In this document: in pieces, positions 8,501-18,700 of the stretch
How the letters are laid out: each line of letters starts with the position of its first letter
How positions within the stretch are numbered: position 1 is the stretch's first letter
Assembly: GCA_020845755.1 (NCBI GenBank)
Contig: JADLFE010000033.1
Location: 520,498-584,497 of the forward strand
Source: Phycisphaerales bacterium
GTDB taxonomy: Bacteria > Planctomycetota > Phycisphaerae > Phycisphaerales > UBA1924
Reading direction: 5' to 3'
DNA length: 64,000 nucleotides
The notes under the pieces: model-generated
Told to the model about the DNA's origin: nothing
The model's input: only the letters and a program-made list of their open reading frames with translations
Database searches by the model: none
Made by a program: the position numbers and the translations under genes

Positions 8501-10084
8501 GACGTGAGTTGGGTCAACGACCGCGTGAAGACGTTGTCGGCGGCGCGACCGGCGAACACGGAGGGGATCATCCCGTCGTCCAAGTTGGGCGTGACGCTCA
8601 CGCTCCCCATGACGATGCTGGACCAGAAGAAGTTGTCTCCGGAGCAGCGCGTGGACCCCAACGCGGCGGCCATGATCTTCGCGGACCTCGTCCAGGTCAA
8701 CGGCGCCGTCGGTGACAAGGACCCGACGGCGTTCGACGACGAGACCATTCGTCGCCAGGCGGGCGAGGCGCGGGGCGCGATCGCGCGTTATGCGGGCGCG
8801 TATTTCACGGCGTGGACGAGCGACATGCTCAGGCAGGCCGAGCCTCAGCAGCCTGAATCCTGGGGTGATGCGAAGCGCGAGATCGGGCGTCTGGCGTCGA
8901 ACACGGGCGACGCGTGCGACAGCCTGCGTGTGATCGCGGAGGTGATGAAGGCGGCGATCAGCGCGCCGGGGCTGAAGGAATCCGGGGGCGTGAAGCCCGA
9001 GGACCTGCAGGCGTGGATCGACGCGCTGAACGCCGACATCACGAAGATCGAGGGCTCGGCGTACCGCGACGATCGTCGCCAGGACATGGGCGAGCGATTC
9101 GGCAAGTTGCCCGATCAGGCCGCGGACGCCAAGACACGTATCGGCGACCTGCCGGGCGCGGGTTTCCGCCAGCGGTACCTGCGGGAGATGCCGGACCGTC
9201 CCGAGGGGGGCAAGGGTCCGGGCCAGCGCTACTGGGACCTGGCGCGCGTGCGCTTCGTGCAGGCGTTGTCGGACCAGTTCGGTAAGGAGAGCGGCAACCT
9301 GCTGCGCAACAAGGCGGCGTTCCGCAAGACGCCGCTGGTGATGGAGCGCGGCGCGGAGGCTGGCGGGGCGTTGTCGGTGGAGGAGATCAAGCAGTTCTTC
9401 AACGCGCTGCCGTCGGTGGCGGAGGTTCAGAAGAGCGCCGGAGGGCCGGAGGCGGCGCTGGCGGCGGGCGGACAGACCGTTGTTGTTCCCGCCGATTCGG
9501 CGCTGGCGACCATGTTCGGCGGGAGCGGGTTTGAGAACCAACCGCAGCTCTTGGCGGCTCTCCGGGCTTGGTCACCCTGGGTCGCGGGCACCAGCGCCGC
9601 GGGCGAGGTGAAGGTGACGATCTCGTCGCTGACGGACCTTGGCTTCAACGAGTCGGCGTCGCAGTTGGAAAAGACCGAGGGCGTGCTGAACGCGGCGGGC
9701 GTGTTCAACAAGGTGAGTATGAAGTTTGGCGAGCAGTCGGGGGTGGCGACGAACACGGACGGGCAGAAGGTTCTGGTGGGCGATGCGCCGATCCCCGCGG
9801 GCAAGGGGCTGACGATCCAGTTCTTCAAGGCGACGGGCGACGCCGAGGCGGCCGCGACGCGGACGCTCGTGACGCCGTGGCACGTGCTGGAACTGATCGC
9901 GGAGCCCGACGCGTCGCCGACCGAGGGCGGGAAGCCCAAGGCGCCCGACGCGGAGAGCGCGGAGTGGCGTGTGCCGGTGCAGTTCAGCGAGGGCGGGAAG
10001 AAGTACTACATGTGGCTGGGTTTGAAGTTCAGCGGGCCGGTGCCCTCGCGGAAGGTGTGGCCGACGGGCGACAAGTGGAAGTGA
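5561..10084 (+). CDS. tssM: T6SS membrane-complex protein TssM (IcmF family), long form
   Basis: A 1507-residue IcmF/TssM protein, longer than the common 1100-1250. It has a hydrophobic segment at about 31-52, a cytoplasmic NTPase domain with Walker A GPSGSGKT (119-126) and a DTAG motif about 40 residues later, then a further transmembrane segment near 435-455 (LLAVGSAIAAAVVLLGL). A periplasmic region of about 1000 residues follows. Walker A is intact, unlike in some TssM proteins. It forms the envelope-spanning complex with TssL. The excess length lies in the Ala/Lys-rich periplasmic part (roughly 600-1100). With no tssJ here, the outer-membrane contact of this TssM is an open question. Confidence 0.94.
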   Translation: MAGTIEMVRVLAQASSGLSGVLKFFGLSPMMLLIIVVGLVVAIGAWWLVKFVYKHREKAKELTLVRRMFASASGGPAAGADPAKRAAIDNMRRSFEEGVEKFRAAGKNVYTLPWILLAGPSGSGKTEAIRHCNVGFPPGLQNYLQGAGGTLNMHWWFTNDAVILDTAGRIFMENAAQGGGDEWRELLKMLKQVRPLCPVNGLLLCIGVDSLIQDSGDAIQEKAGKIAQQLDTIQRELDVRFPVYVVVTKCDLITGFREYFDKLTDPTLQHQMLGWSNPAPLDTAFRPEQVSEHLDSVRQRLLRRRYALTIDPVNSDDPQARRADQVDALFALPDSIAKLSSRLRHYLELIFVQGEWSPKPLFLRGIYFTSSMRQGAALDEEVASMLNIPVGQLKGGASAERSYFLRDVFKEKVFRESGLVTRASNVNAQLSRQRLLAVGSAIAAAVVLLGLTLFSSYSFRQEVGQKEESWNTLWGGMADLSPVGLGGASPVYREAKDIKFGLDEVNRAGAVARSRELAENPPSVPILLRPMDMVGMISKGTLSGQLKEASAALVERSVLAPMIEQSRKTMVVDGNGARPWDEASTRTLAGLIRVERGTTGSSLTDDLTALAKGASTPGVMPEPLDVSALAQYVLPAAEFDKAKPDVENLQSLVSWTYDRGAGKWPPAALGKDAKPIMAGAKSFIEYWKSPEKRSEKLRLVGELVESLAAFEKAEKDLSDKVAGWKANPPKSLKGARGYDAFVAEWKDVYTALASAQARVNTAVDASKFDPATLEASLKEAETQLRLQAEGAYALVLGAPRAGGATTGTSTTTGVSAVDQAETKAKEASTKAQALLAMANSPWPDDIRTVKTDLEKARDELLTRGLSERLASIRAYLGEGGGGARLLAKVGEARAYQARARAYELADASLKVETPKPSWGELSTAGAGVDAKLSDLKNQINQATSSLSQGSAKENAEFVLQMGARGARTAMVAAALTGASSDVSWVNDRVKTLSAARPANTEGIIPSSKLGVTLTLPMTMLDQKKLSPEQRVDPNAAAMIFADLVQVNGAVGDKDPTAFDDETIRRQAGEARGAIARYAGAYFTAWTSDMLRQAEPQQPESWGDAKREIGRLASNTGDACDSLRVIAEVMKAAISAPGLKESGGVKPEDLQAWIDALNADITKIEGSAYRDDRRQDMGERFGKLPDQAADAKTRIGDLPGAGFRQRYLREMPDRPEGGKGPGQRYWDLARVRFVQALSDQFGKESGNLLRNKAAFRKTPLVMERGAEAGGALSVEEIKQFFNALPSVAEVQKSAGGPEAALAAGGQTVVVPADSALATMFGGSGFENQPQLLAALRAWSPWVAGTSAAGEVKVTISSLTDLGFNESASQLEKTEGVLNAAGVFNKVSMKFGEQSGVATNTDGQKVLVGDAPIPAGKGLTIQFFKATGDAEAAATRTLVTPWHVLELIAEPDASPTEGGKPKAPDAESAEWRVPVQFSEGGKKYYMWLGLKFSGPVPSRKVWPTGDKWK

Positions 10085-10202
10085 TCCCGGGTTTGATGCT
10101 CTGGTGTTCGCGGCCGCGTGCCGCGGGTTGAACGGTGACTGACTCGACGGAACGGCGCACCTGCTGGATTGCGTCCGGACCGGCGAACTGGGAACGACGA
10201 CG

Positions 10203-13200
10203 ATGGCCATCCAAGGCAAGGCTCAGGTTTCACTCGCGGTGTTCGGGAAGCACCCGGGCTGGGACGACCACATCGACGACCTAGGCATCGAGACCAAGCG
10301 CCTCGCGGAGGTGAAGCGCGTGATGTACTCCGAGTGCATCGCGGGCAACATCGACTCAGGGGCGTGGGAGGCGATCGACGAGTCGGCGCGGCTGACGGCG
10401 TTCGCGCACGAGTTTGCGTGGCGCACACCCGGCGGGCTGGTGGTGGGGCGGCTGTGGTCGAGCAAGGACGGGAAGGGGCGCAGCAAGTACCCGATGGTGG
10501 TCGTGGCCCAGTGCGACAATCTCCCGTCGTCGTTCATCGCGTCGCACGTCATGCCCGCGCTGGCGGGGATGCAGGAGAAGTGCCAGGCGGCGGGGAGCGC
10601 GGCGGAGGTCATCCAGATCGCCGACGAGACGCGGGCACGCCTGCGCGAGGCGATGCAGGGTCCGGAGGGCATGCCCCTCGAGGGCGAATCGTTCGCCGCT
10701 TCGCCCAGGCAACTGGCGGCGATGCTCGCGGGCGCGGGGATGACCGGCGATTCTGTGGGCCTGCACCGCGTGATGTACGAGATCGACCGCGAGATGGCGC
10801 CCTTCCGCCCCGTCGGCAAGGGCGATACCAAGAAGACCACGCGGATCATCGACGCGCGGGCCCAGCACCTGCGCGTGCCCATGATCGGCGCGTCGGCGAT
10901 CGACGCGGCCCGGTTCTGGATGGGCGTGCTGTCGCGCGAGGTCGACGGCTCGGTGTCGCAGATGGTGATCACGCCGCTGGTGTCGGCCGGAGAGATCGGC
11001 TTCGTTGATCTGGTGGTGGGCGATCCGGCGGCGCCGCAGTTGTTCTGCCTGCGTGCTGGGACCAAGGCGCTGGCGCCGGCCAGCGACGTGCCGTACACCA
11101 TCACTCCGGATTTCATGGCGCGGTGCAAGGCGACCGTTGCCGGCTGGTCGGGCGAGGTGGTCAAGGCGCCCGAGCCGGTGAAGGAAGCGCCGAAGGCCGA
11201 GAGCGCACCGGCGCCGGTGACGGCGAGCCAGCAGGGCAAGAAGAAGGGCTTCCCGTGGTTCCTGCCGGTGGCGGCGGTGGTGGTGGTGGGCGGCGGATTG
11301 GCCGTGTGGCGGCCATGGGAAGACACGAAGCCGAATATCGCGTTGATCGACAAGCCGGCCGAAACCGCGTCCAATGAGTCGAAGCCGAAGGAACCCGACG
11401 CGGCGGCGCAGGAGGCGCAGCGCAAGGCGAAGGAAGCCGCGGACAAGTCGGCGGCGGACAAGGCGGCCAAGGACGAGGCGAATCGCAAGGCCGAGGAAGC
11501 GCGCAAGGCGAAGGAGGCCGCGGACAAGTTGGCGGCGGACAAGGCGGCAACAGACAGGAAGGCCAAGGACGAGGCGGCCCGTGCGGTGCAGGTTGAGAAG
11601 GATCGCGACACGCTGCTCCGCCAGTTCGTCCAGCTCGATGGCCTGCTCCAGCAGGGCTATGTGACGGGGGAGAAGACGTCGGACGGCCAGAGCGTGGACG
11701 CGGTGTTCGCCAGGATCAGCGCCAGCCCCGAGTTTGCGGCGTTCCGCGACGCAACGCCGGCGGCGCGCGAGACGATTGCGCGCGTTGAAGCCCTCAAGAA
11801 GATCCCGACCAGCGTCGACGCGACCGAACTTGAGACGTTCGCCACGGGCGCGAAACTCGCGGAGCAAATGGCGGCGTGGTCGCGTCTGGCGGAAGGGGGC
11901 GCCAACTGGCCCGCGACTCCCGCTGGCCTGAAGGGCGCCGCGGCGACGGTCGCGACGATGGAAACGTCGACCAACGACGTGGGGGGGGATCGCGGGGCGA
12001 TGCTGCAGAAGCGCATGCTCGCGGACGCGGCGAAGATCTGGTCGCGGTACGCGGCCGCCCAGACCACGCCCGAGGCGCTGCTGGAGGCCGAGTCATATCT
12101 GCCCGCGTTCCGGGTGAAGCCAGAGCAGGTTGCGCCGTCGCTCCGCTACAACATCGAAGTGGCGAGGCTGAAGCGCGACGCGTCGGGGTTCAAGGGCGAT
12201 ACGCCCGACGCGGCCCTTCGCGCGCGGCTGGCCTCGTTCGTCGCGAGCGTGGGCGAGCAGAAGGGCCCGGGGTTCGAGGGCGTGCTCGCGGTGCTCAACG
12301 CGACGGTGTCATCGGGCGTCGATCCGACCAGGAGCGGCCCGGGCTCCAAGGGGTGGCGGTCGGAGGTGCGCGACAGCGGGAATATCGTCGCGTTCTTCCC
12401 GCCAAAGGGGCGCACGAACCAGCCGATCGAGTTTGCGCGCCTCGATGTGGAGGGTGTCTCCTCGTACCTCTCCACGACCGAGACCTCGATCGGGATGGTG
12501 ATCGACATCGCCGAGTCGTCGGGCCTGTGGCCCGAGGTCATGGAGGTGCTTCCCGCCGCGTCGCGTGCCAAGGAGATCGAAGCGCCGCGCGGGTGGGAAT
12601 GGAAGTTGACGGGGGGCACCGCGACCGCGATCCAGGTTTCGTCGAACATCAACGACTGGAGCGCCGGCTGGTTCCGGAGCGAACTCTTCAAGGGCATGAC
12701 GGGCTCGAAGGAACTCTATCCGCAGGGAAGTCGTCCGCCAGCACCGACGCTGGATACGCCCATGCAGTACCTGACAGCCGGCGCCGCCGGGACCATCGCC
12801 GGGATGGCGGGATGCCGGCTCCCGAGCGTTTCGGAGTGGACGAGCGCGGCGGCAACGGACGCCGGGGGCGTGTCCAATCGTCGAGATGCGTCGTGGAAGC
12901 GGGTGTGGGACCACAGTTGGCGTATGGGCGGCGCGCCCAGGCTGAACAAGGACATCTTCGACACCGACGCGGTCCCCAGCCAGGTGACTTCCGCGGTGGA
13001 GTTCGACGACGGGGCGGTGTGGTTCGCGGATGTCTCGCGCGGTGCGGGGACGTTCAAGAACCTGGTGGGGAACGTCGCGGAGTTTGTGACTTCGTCGCCC
13101 CTGGAGCCCTTGACGGGAAAGCGCGATGTCGGACGCCTGGCCGGTGCGGCGCGGGTGGTGGGGGCGTCGGCCCTGTCGCCGGGCGGGGTGAAGCCGATGG

Positions 13201-13364
13201 TCGCCAGCGAGGCACTTCAGAGGGTCGCGCTGGGGCGTGAGTACAGCGATGTGGGATTCCGGCTGGCGTTCACGGCGGGTGCGGCTGCCAAACCCGCGAC
13301 GATCACTCCGGCGTCGGCGACGTCCGCCGTCGAAGGGCTGCGCCTCATTCCCCCAAGGCGTTGA
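10203..13364 (+). CDS. tagF: TagF domain fused to TM, Lys/Ala coil and FGE-like domain
   Basis: A 1053-residue multidomain protein. Residues 14-28 (FGKHPGWDDHIDDLG) open a TagF (DUF2094) domain of roughly 150-200 residues; in other bacteria TagF post-translationally represses T6SS assembly. A single transmembrane segment follows at about 350-368 (FLPVAAVVVVGG), then a TolA-like Lys/Ala/Glu coiled segment (about 386-470), then a C-terminal SUMF1/FGE-fold domain (about 710-1045) with LVGNVAEFV, VVGASAL and DVGFRLAF. The FGE catalytic Cys residues are absent. TagF is normally a soluble protein of 200-300 residues, so this fusion would place a regulatory cytoplasmic domain and a periplasmic sensor-like domain in one chain. 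It lies 118 bases downstream of tssM. The C-terminal half is paralogous to the gene at the left edge. Confidence 0.85.
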   Translation: MAIQGKAQVSLAVFGKHPGWDDHIDDLGIETKRLAEVKRVMYSECIAGNIDSGAWEAIDESARLTAFAHEFAWRTPGGLVVGRLWSSKDGKGRSKYPMVVVAQCDNLPSSFIASHVMPALAGMQEKCQAAGSAAEVIQIADETRARLREAMQGPEGMPLEGESFAASPRQLAAMLAGAGMTGDSVGLHRVMYEIDREMAPFRPVGKGDTKKTTRIIDARAQHLRVPMIGASAIDAARFWMGVLSREVDGSVSQMVITPLVSAGEIGFVDLVVGDPAAPQLFCLRAGTKALAPASDVPYTITPDFMARCKATVAGWSGEVVKAPEPVKEAPKAESAPAPVTASQQGKKKGFPWFLPVAAVVVVGGGLAVWRPWEDTKPNIALIDKPAETASNESKPKEPDAAAQEAQRKAKEAADKSAADKAAKDEANRKAEEARKAKEAADKLAADKAATDRKAKDEAARAVQVEKDRDTLLRQFVQLDGLLQQGYVTGEKTSDGQSVDAVFARISASPEFAAFRDATPAARETIARVEALKKIPTSVDATELETFATGAKLAEQMAAWSRLAEGGANWPATPAGLKGAAATVATMETSTNDVGGDRGAMLQKRMLADAAKIWSRYAAAQTTPEALLEAESYLPAFRVKPEQVAPSLRYNIEVARLKRDASGFKGDTPDAALRARLASFVASVGEQKGPGFEGVLAVLNATVSSGVDPTRSGPGSKGWRSEVRDSGNIVAFFPPKGRTNQPIEFARLDVEGVSSYLSTTETSIGMVIDIAESSGLWPEVMEVLPAASRAKEIEAPRGWEWKLTGGTATAIQVSSNINDWSAGWFRSELFKGMTGSKELYPQGSRPPAPTLDTPMQYLTAGAAGTIAGMAGCRLPSVSEWTSAAATDAGGVSNRRDASWKRVWDHSWRMGGAPRLNKDIFDTDAVPSQVTSAVEFDDGAVWFADVSRGAGTFKNLVGNVAEFVTSSPLEPLTGKRDVGRLAGAARVVGASALSPGGVKPMVASEALQRVALGREYSDVGFRLAFTAGAAAKPATITPASATSAVEGLRLIPPRR

Positions 13365-13434
13365 AAGCGCACGATTTGCGCGACAAGTATCCTCGTTCGA
13401 GTCGGAGCAGGGGAGGGAAAGGGACCGCGGCGAG

Positions 13435-13464
13435 TTGACTGCCTGAGTCGGGAGTCGCTAGGCT
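13435..13464 (+). promoter_or_regulatory. Candidate sigma70-type promoter for tpsB
   Basis: TTGACT (13435-13440, five of six to the -35 consensus) is followed 18 bases later by TAGGCT (13459-13464). It lies about 150 bases before the tpsB ATG, in the 249-base gap after tagF. It suggests the secretion pair has its own promoter within the T6SS locus. Confidence 0.4.
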
Positions 13465-13613
13465 GGCGGCAACGAGGTAGTGTATCTCATCCACCGCTGG
13501 AACGGCGTTGTGGGGTGGTTGGCAATCTGGGCACGTTGATGCGATTCGACCGCGCGGGCTCCTCCCGCGACATGGGTCGGATCGTCGCGGGGTGGCCTGA
13601 GAGCGAGGAACGC

Positions 13614-15611
13614 ATGGGTCGTACGCGTGTGCTTGGGACGAGCGTTGAATTGGCGGATCGAACGGGTGCATTGGCGATGGTGCTGTGCGCCGGCCTGACG
13701 ACGGCGGCGATCGCGCAGGACGGAACCCCCCCGCCCGACGGGACGGCCCAGAAGGCGGCCGAGGTCGGGCTGCAGGCCACGGAGGGCGGTGCCCAGGCCG
13801 TGGCGCAGGAGGATCCGACGAAACTGATGATCGGCGATGGTGCTGAATACAAGGTATCGCGTGTGCTGCTGCAGTTTGCGCGTGAGCACCCGTCGAACCC
13901 CGATCTACAGGACGAGGGGTTCCAGAATCTGACGGTGCGTCTGGGCAAACTGCCCGAGGGGTATGTCGAGGCGCGTGCGGGGATACCCACGGCGGACGTG
14001 AAACTCTCGTCGCTGGTGGAGGGCGAGGGGGGCATCTTCCGTGCCAGCGCGATCGGCGAGATCGAGCGGGCGGTATCGGAGGAGATGAACCGTCACGGGG
14101 TGTACGGGGTGTTCGTGCATGTGAGCAGCGCCGACATCGACGAGGCGACCGGGGCCGACCTGCGTGAAGGGCGCACCTCGCTGGTGATCGTGATCTATAC
14201 CGCGGTGGTGAAGGATGTTCGGACGGTGGCGCGGGGCGAGCGATTCGAGGGCGATTCACAGATCAACCATCCGGCCCACGCCAACATCCGAGCGCGGAGC
14301 CCGGTGGTCCCGGGGCAACTCCTCTCGCGCGAGCGTCTGGACAACTACGCGTACCAGTTGAAGCGGCACCCGGGGCGAGCGGTGGACATCGCGGTCGCCA
14401 AGGCCGACGAGGAGGGCGGGGCGCAGATCGACTATCTGGTGGGGGAGAACAAGCCGTGGATGCTGTACTTCCAGTTGTCGAACACGGGGACGAAGAACAC
14501 GCGGGATTGGCGTGAGCGATTCGGGTTCACGCACAACCAACTGACCAACCACGACGACATTCTGCAGTTGGAGTATTCCACGGCGGGGTTCGACAAGTCG
14601 CACTCGTTCACGCCGAGTTATGACTTCCCGCTGATGTCGAACAAACTGCGGGCGAAGGTGTATGGCTCGGTGACGGAGTTTACGGCGTCGGACGTGGGCG
14701 GCGGCAACCTGGAGTTCACGGGGAGCGGCTGGAGCGTTGGGGGCGAACTGGCGTGGAACGTGGCGCAGTGGGGCCCGTCGTTCGTGGATCTGGTGGGCGG
14801 GGCCCGCTGGCAGAACGCGCACATCACCAACGACAGCGCGGCGACGGAGGGCGAGGACGACTTCTTCCTGCCGTATGTGGGCGCGCGGTTCACGCGTGAC
14901 ACGAACTTCTCGCGTTCCTATGCCGAGGCGTTGATCGAGTTCAACGCGTCGAGCATCGCGGGGACGGACCACGACCAGATCGACCAGATGGGTCGTTCGC
15001 AGCCGGACGACGATTTCGCGGTGTTCCGCTGGGACCTGACGCAATCGCTGTATCTGGAGCCTTTGTTCAATCCCAAGGGTGGCACGGCGGACGGGAAGGG
15101 GATGACGCTGGCGCACGAGATCGTGGGGAGTTTCCGCGGTCAGAACGCGCTGGGGGCGCGTCTGGTGCCGACGTTCGAGGCGGTGGGTGGCGGGTTCTAC
15201 AGCGTGCGTGGGTATCCGGAGTCGGTGGTCGCGGGGGACAACTCGGTGGTTGCGAGTTTCGAGTATCGGTTCCATGTTCCCAACGCGTTCGCGGCGCGGG
15301 AGCCATCGCGGCTCTTCGGGCGTGACTTCCGTACGACGCCGCAGTCGCCGTACTACGGGACGGCGGACTGGGACCTGATCGCCAAGGCGTTCATCGATGC
15401 GGGTCGGGTGACCAACAACGACCGCCTGACGTTCGAGACCGACGAGACGCTGGTGGGCGCGGGGCTTGGTCTTGAGTTGCAGGTGATGCGCAACGTGAAC
15501 ATCCGCGCCGATTGGGGCGTGGCGTTGGAGGAAGTGAACAAGAGCGGTGGCGGGGAGTTTGTGTCCGACGGGAGCAGCCGCTTCCACCTGTCGTTCACGC
15601 TGCTGTTCTGA
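13614..15611 (+). CDS. TpsB/ShlB-type outer-membrane transporter (Omp85 superfamily)
   Basis: A 665-residue two-partner-secretion transporter. I chose the ATG at 13614 because it gives a proper signal peptide (ALAMVLCAGLTTAAIAQ) and has AGGA 5 bases upstream; an in-frame start at 13515 would bury the signal. After a short low-complexity linker come POTRA-like segments, then a beta-barrel from about residue 270. Evidence for the barrel is alternating aromatic/polar strands, the L6 motif VRGY (531-534) that is diagnostic of Omp85/TpsB proteins, and a C-terminal strand ending in Phe (FHLSFTLLF). The role is secretion of the TpsA protein encoded 99 bases downstream. A gap of 249 bases and a candidate promoter separate it from tagF. 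Confidence 0.88.
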   Translation: MGRTRVLGTSVELADRTGALAMVLCAGLTTAAIAQDGTPPPDGTAQKAAEVGLQATEGGAQAVAQEDPTKLMIGDGAEYKVSRVLLQFAREHPSNPDLQDEGFQNLTVRLGKLPEGYVEARAGIPTADVKLSSLVEGEGGIFRASAIGEIERAVSEEMNRHGVYGVFVHVSSADIDEATGADLREGRTSLVIVIYTAVVKDVRTVARGERFEGDSQINHPAHANIRARSPVVPGQLLSRERLDNYAYQLKRHPGRAVDIAVAKADEEGGAQIDYLVGENKPWMLYFQLSNTGTKNTRDWRERFGFTHNQLTNHDDILQLEYSTAGFDKSHSFTPSYDFPLMSNKLRAKVYGSVTEFTASDVGGGNLEFTGSGWSVGGELAWNVAQWGPSFVDLVGGARWQNAHITNDSAATEGEDDFFLPYVGARFTRDTNFSRSYAEALIEFNASSIAGTDHDQIDQMGRSQPDDDFAVFRWDLTQSLYLEPLFNPKGGTADGKGMTLAHEIVGSFRGQNALGARLVPTFEAVGGGFYSVRGYPESVVAGDNSVVASFEYRFHVPNAFAAREPSRLFGRDFRTTPQSPYYGTADWDLIAKAFIDAGRVTNNDRLTFETDETLVGAGLGLELQVMRNVNIRADWGVALEEVNKSGGGEFVSDGSSRFHLSFTLLF

Positions 15612-15675
15612 CGCGGGGTTTTCGCGTGGCGGCGGGATTGCGCGGTCGGTTTTGTATCAGACGATGCACACGAGA

Positions 15676-15693
15676 CGGGGCGAGGATGCCCCG
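15676..15693 (+). promoter_or_regulatory. Hairpin just upstream of the tpsA ribosome-binding site
   Basis: CGGGGC (15676-15681) and GCCCCG (15688-15693) form a perfect 6-bp stem with a GAGGAT loop. The likely Shine-Dalgarno of tpsA (GAGG at 15701-15704) follows 7 bases later and the ATG is at 15711. The loop itself contains GAGGA, an anti-SD-compatible sequence. It may modulate translation or stability of the tpsA message; this is inference. Confidence 0.3.
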
Positions 15694-15710
15694 ATGACAC
15701 GAGGATTGCC

Positions 15711-18700
15711 ATGAACACCAAGTCGTTGAGCGCCAAGTCGTTGAACGGTGGTCGCGAAGGTCTGACGCTGGCGCTGGTCGCGGGTCGCGCGTTGCGGTCG
15801 CGTCTGGCGTGGGGCGGGGTGTTCTCGGGCGGATTGCTCGCGTTGGCGGGCGTTGCGGTCGGTCAGGTGCAGGGCGTCGCGGGCGAGCAGGTCGCCGCGG
15901 GGCAGGCGCGATTCGTCCGGTTCGGCAACAACGTGACGATCACGGCGGCGAACAACACGATCATCAATTACAACTCGTTCAACATCCGCCCGGGCGAGTC
16001 GGTGAACTTCGTGCAGCCCGACGCGTTGGCGCGGGTGCTCAACCGCATCAACTCGTCCGAGCCGTCGCGGATCGACGGGTCGTTGTCGGCCAACGGGCGT
16101 GTCTACATCGTGAACCCGGCGGGCGTGTACTTCGGCGCGGGCGCGGTCATCAACACCGGGAGCATCTACGCCGCCGCCGGCAACCTCTCCAACGCCGACT
16201 TCCTCCGCAACATCAACCGCTTCACGGGCGTGCAGGGCAAGGTGGTCAACGAGGGCACGATCAACACATCGCAGGGTGGTGTGGCGGCCCTGGTGGGCCA
16301 GGTCGCGATGAACTTCGGTACGATCAGCGCCCCGCAGGGCACGATCATCATGACCTCGGGCAGCAGCGTCCTCATCGGTGAAGAGGGCGGTCACGTCTAT
16401 GCGCAGGTCGACACGGCGCAGGCGACGGGCGTCGGTCCCGAGGGTGGCCAGGGCGCGGGGGCGGCGCAGAAGGCCCGCTTCGGCGCGGGCGACACGTTCG
16501 CCGTTGCCGTGTTCAACAAGGGCGTGGCCAAGGCCAAGTCTGTGCAGATGGAGGCCTCGCGTGGCGTGACGGTGGCGTCGGGCATCATCGACGTTTCCGA
16601 CAAGTCCGCGGGCGGGAAGGGCGGTTCGGTCGAGATCCTCGGTGATCGCGTGGCGCTGGTCGATGCGACCATCGACGCCTCGGGCGATGCCAAGGGCGGG
16701 CAGGTGCTGATCGGCGGCGACTTGCAGGGCAAGGGCGTGCAGCGCAACGCGGCGCTGGCCAACGTCGACTCCAAGTCGGTTGTTCACGCCGACGCGATCT
16801 CGACCGGCGACGGCGGCAAGGTCATCGTCTGGTCCGACGACACGACCAAGTTCCAGGGCCTGGTGACGGCCCGCGGCGGCGCCCTGGGCGGTAACGGAGG
16901 CTTTGTCGAGATCTCCGGCGCGCAGTACCTCCACGCGATCCACAACGTCGACCTCTCCGCGCCCAAGGGCAACGCGGGCACGGTCCTCTATGACCCGCTG
17001 AACATCCGCATCGACGGGACGGCCGGCGGCGACGCCGACGGCTCGGACGACATCGACCTCAGCGATACCAACCTGCTCAACGACTCGGGCTCCAACATCC
17101 AGGGCACGATCACCTACACCGACGAGGGCGCGGGCAACCCCGACCCCTTTATCGTCACCGAATCGGAAATCGAGGGCACCGACGCCAACATCATCCTCCA
17201 GGCGCGCAACAGCATCGTGACCAACGGCGACTTTGCGGGCGATGAACTGACGATTTCCACCGGGCGGAACCTGACGCTCGAGACCCGCAACAACGCCGGC
17301 GACGGCGCGGGCACGATCGATCTGACGGGCTCGGCGGAGGGCGCCGGGCTGGTCATCCGTACGCAGGGGACGGGCACCATCACCATCAACGCCTCGACCG
17401 ACGGCGGGAGCGTGGGCGCGATTGATCTGTGCGCGCTGACCACCGCGGGCCAGGCCGTCAACGTTTCGACCCTCAACGGCTCGATCTCAGTTCAGGGCGC
17501 GATCACGACCGGCGGCGGTGACGTGCTGATCTCGGGCGGCGCGATGACGATCCCGGCGTCGATCGACGCGGGGGCGGGGACGGTGCGTCTGGCATCGACG
17601 AGCACCATCACCCAGTCGGGCGGTTCGATCACGGCGTCGTCGCTTGGTGTTCGCGGTGGTGGGGCGATCGCGCTCAACCAAGCGGGCAACAACGCCGCGA
17701 CCTTCGCCGCGACGACGAGTTCGGGCACGGTGGGCTACGCCGACACGGACGCGCTGGCGATCGGCACGGTGTCGTCGAGCGGGAGTTTCTCGGCGGTGTC
17801 GGGTGTGACGACATCGAACGGGGCGGTGACGATCGGATCGGGCGGCGCGCTTGACGTGAACAACAGCATCTCGACCAGCGGCGGGTCGGTGGGCCTGACC
17901 TCGACCGGCGCGCTGGGCACGAGCGCCACGATCTCGTCGGGGAGCGGCGCGCTGAACTTCACCTCGTCGGGATCGACGATCACGATCGGCAACACGGTCA
18001 CCGGCGGCTCTGGTGGCGCGCTCATCCTGTCGTCGGGCGATCTGACGTTCAACTCGAGCCTCAGCGCCACGGGCGGGACGGTCCGCCTGGCGTCGAGCGC
18101 CGGGCAGGTCACGCAGGCCGGCGCCACCTCGATCACGGGCGCGACGCTGGGCGTGCGTGCCGCGACGGGCATCTCGCTCCCGGAATCGGGCAACAGTTTC
18201 ACGTCGTTCGCGGCGTTCACCAGCGGCGCGGGCGCGGCGATCAGTTACCGCGACACCAACGCGCTCAACGTGTCGAGCGTTTCGGCGTCGGGCGGGTTCG
18301 GCGCGACGTTCGGCGTGGGCACCACGGGCAACGGCGCGATCACGCTTCAGACGGGCGGCGCCCTCACCCTCCTCAACAGCATCGGCTCCGGCTCGGGCGC
18401 GATGGCGCTCACGGTGAGCAGCGGGAACGTGCTTGAGTCCGGCGGCGTCGTGACGGCCACCGGGACGCTCACGCTCAACGGCGGCGGGTCGTTCCTCCTC
18501 TCCAACTCGGGCAACAACCTCGGCACCGTCACCGGCTCGGTCTCGGGCAGCACCGTGATTCTCAACGACGGCACGGGCTCGCTCACCCTCAACACCTTCA
18601 GCCACACCAACGGCTCGGGCTCCTTCACCGCCATCGCCCCCACGGGCAACATCACCGACACGACGAGCCTGACACTGGCGGGAACGTCGTCGTTCAGCGC

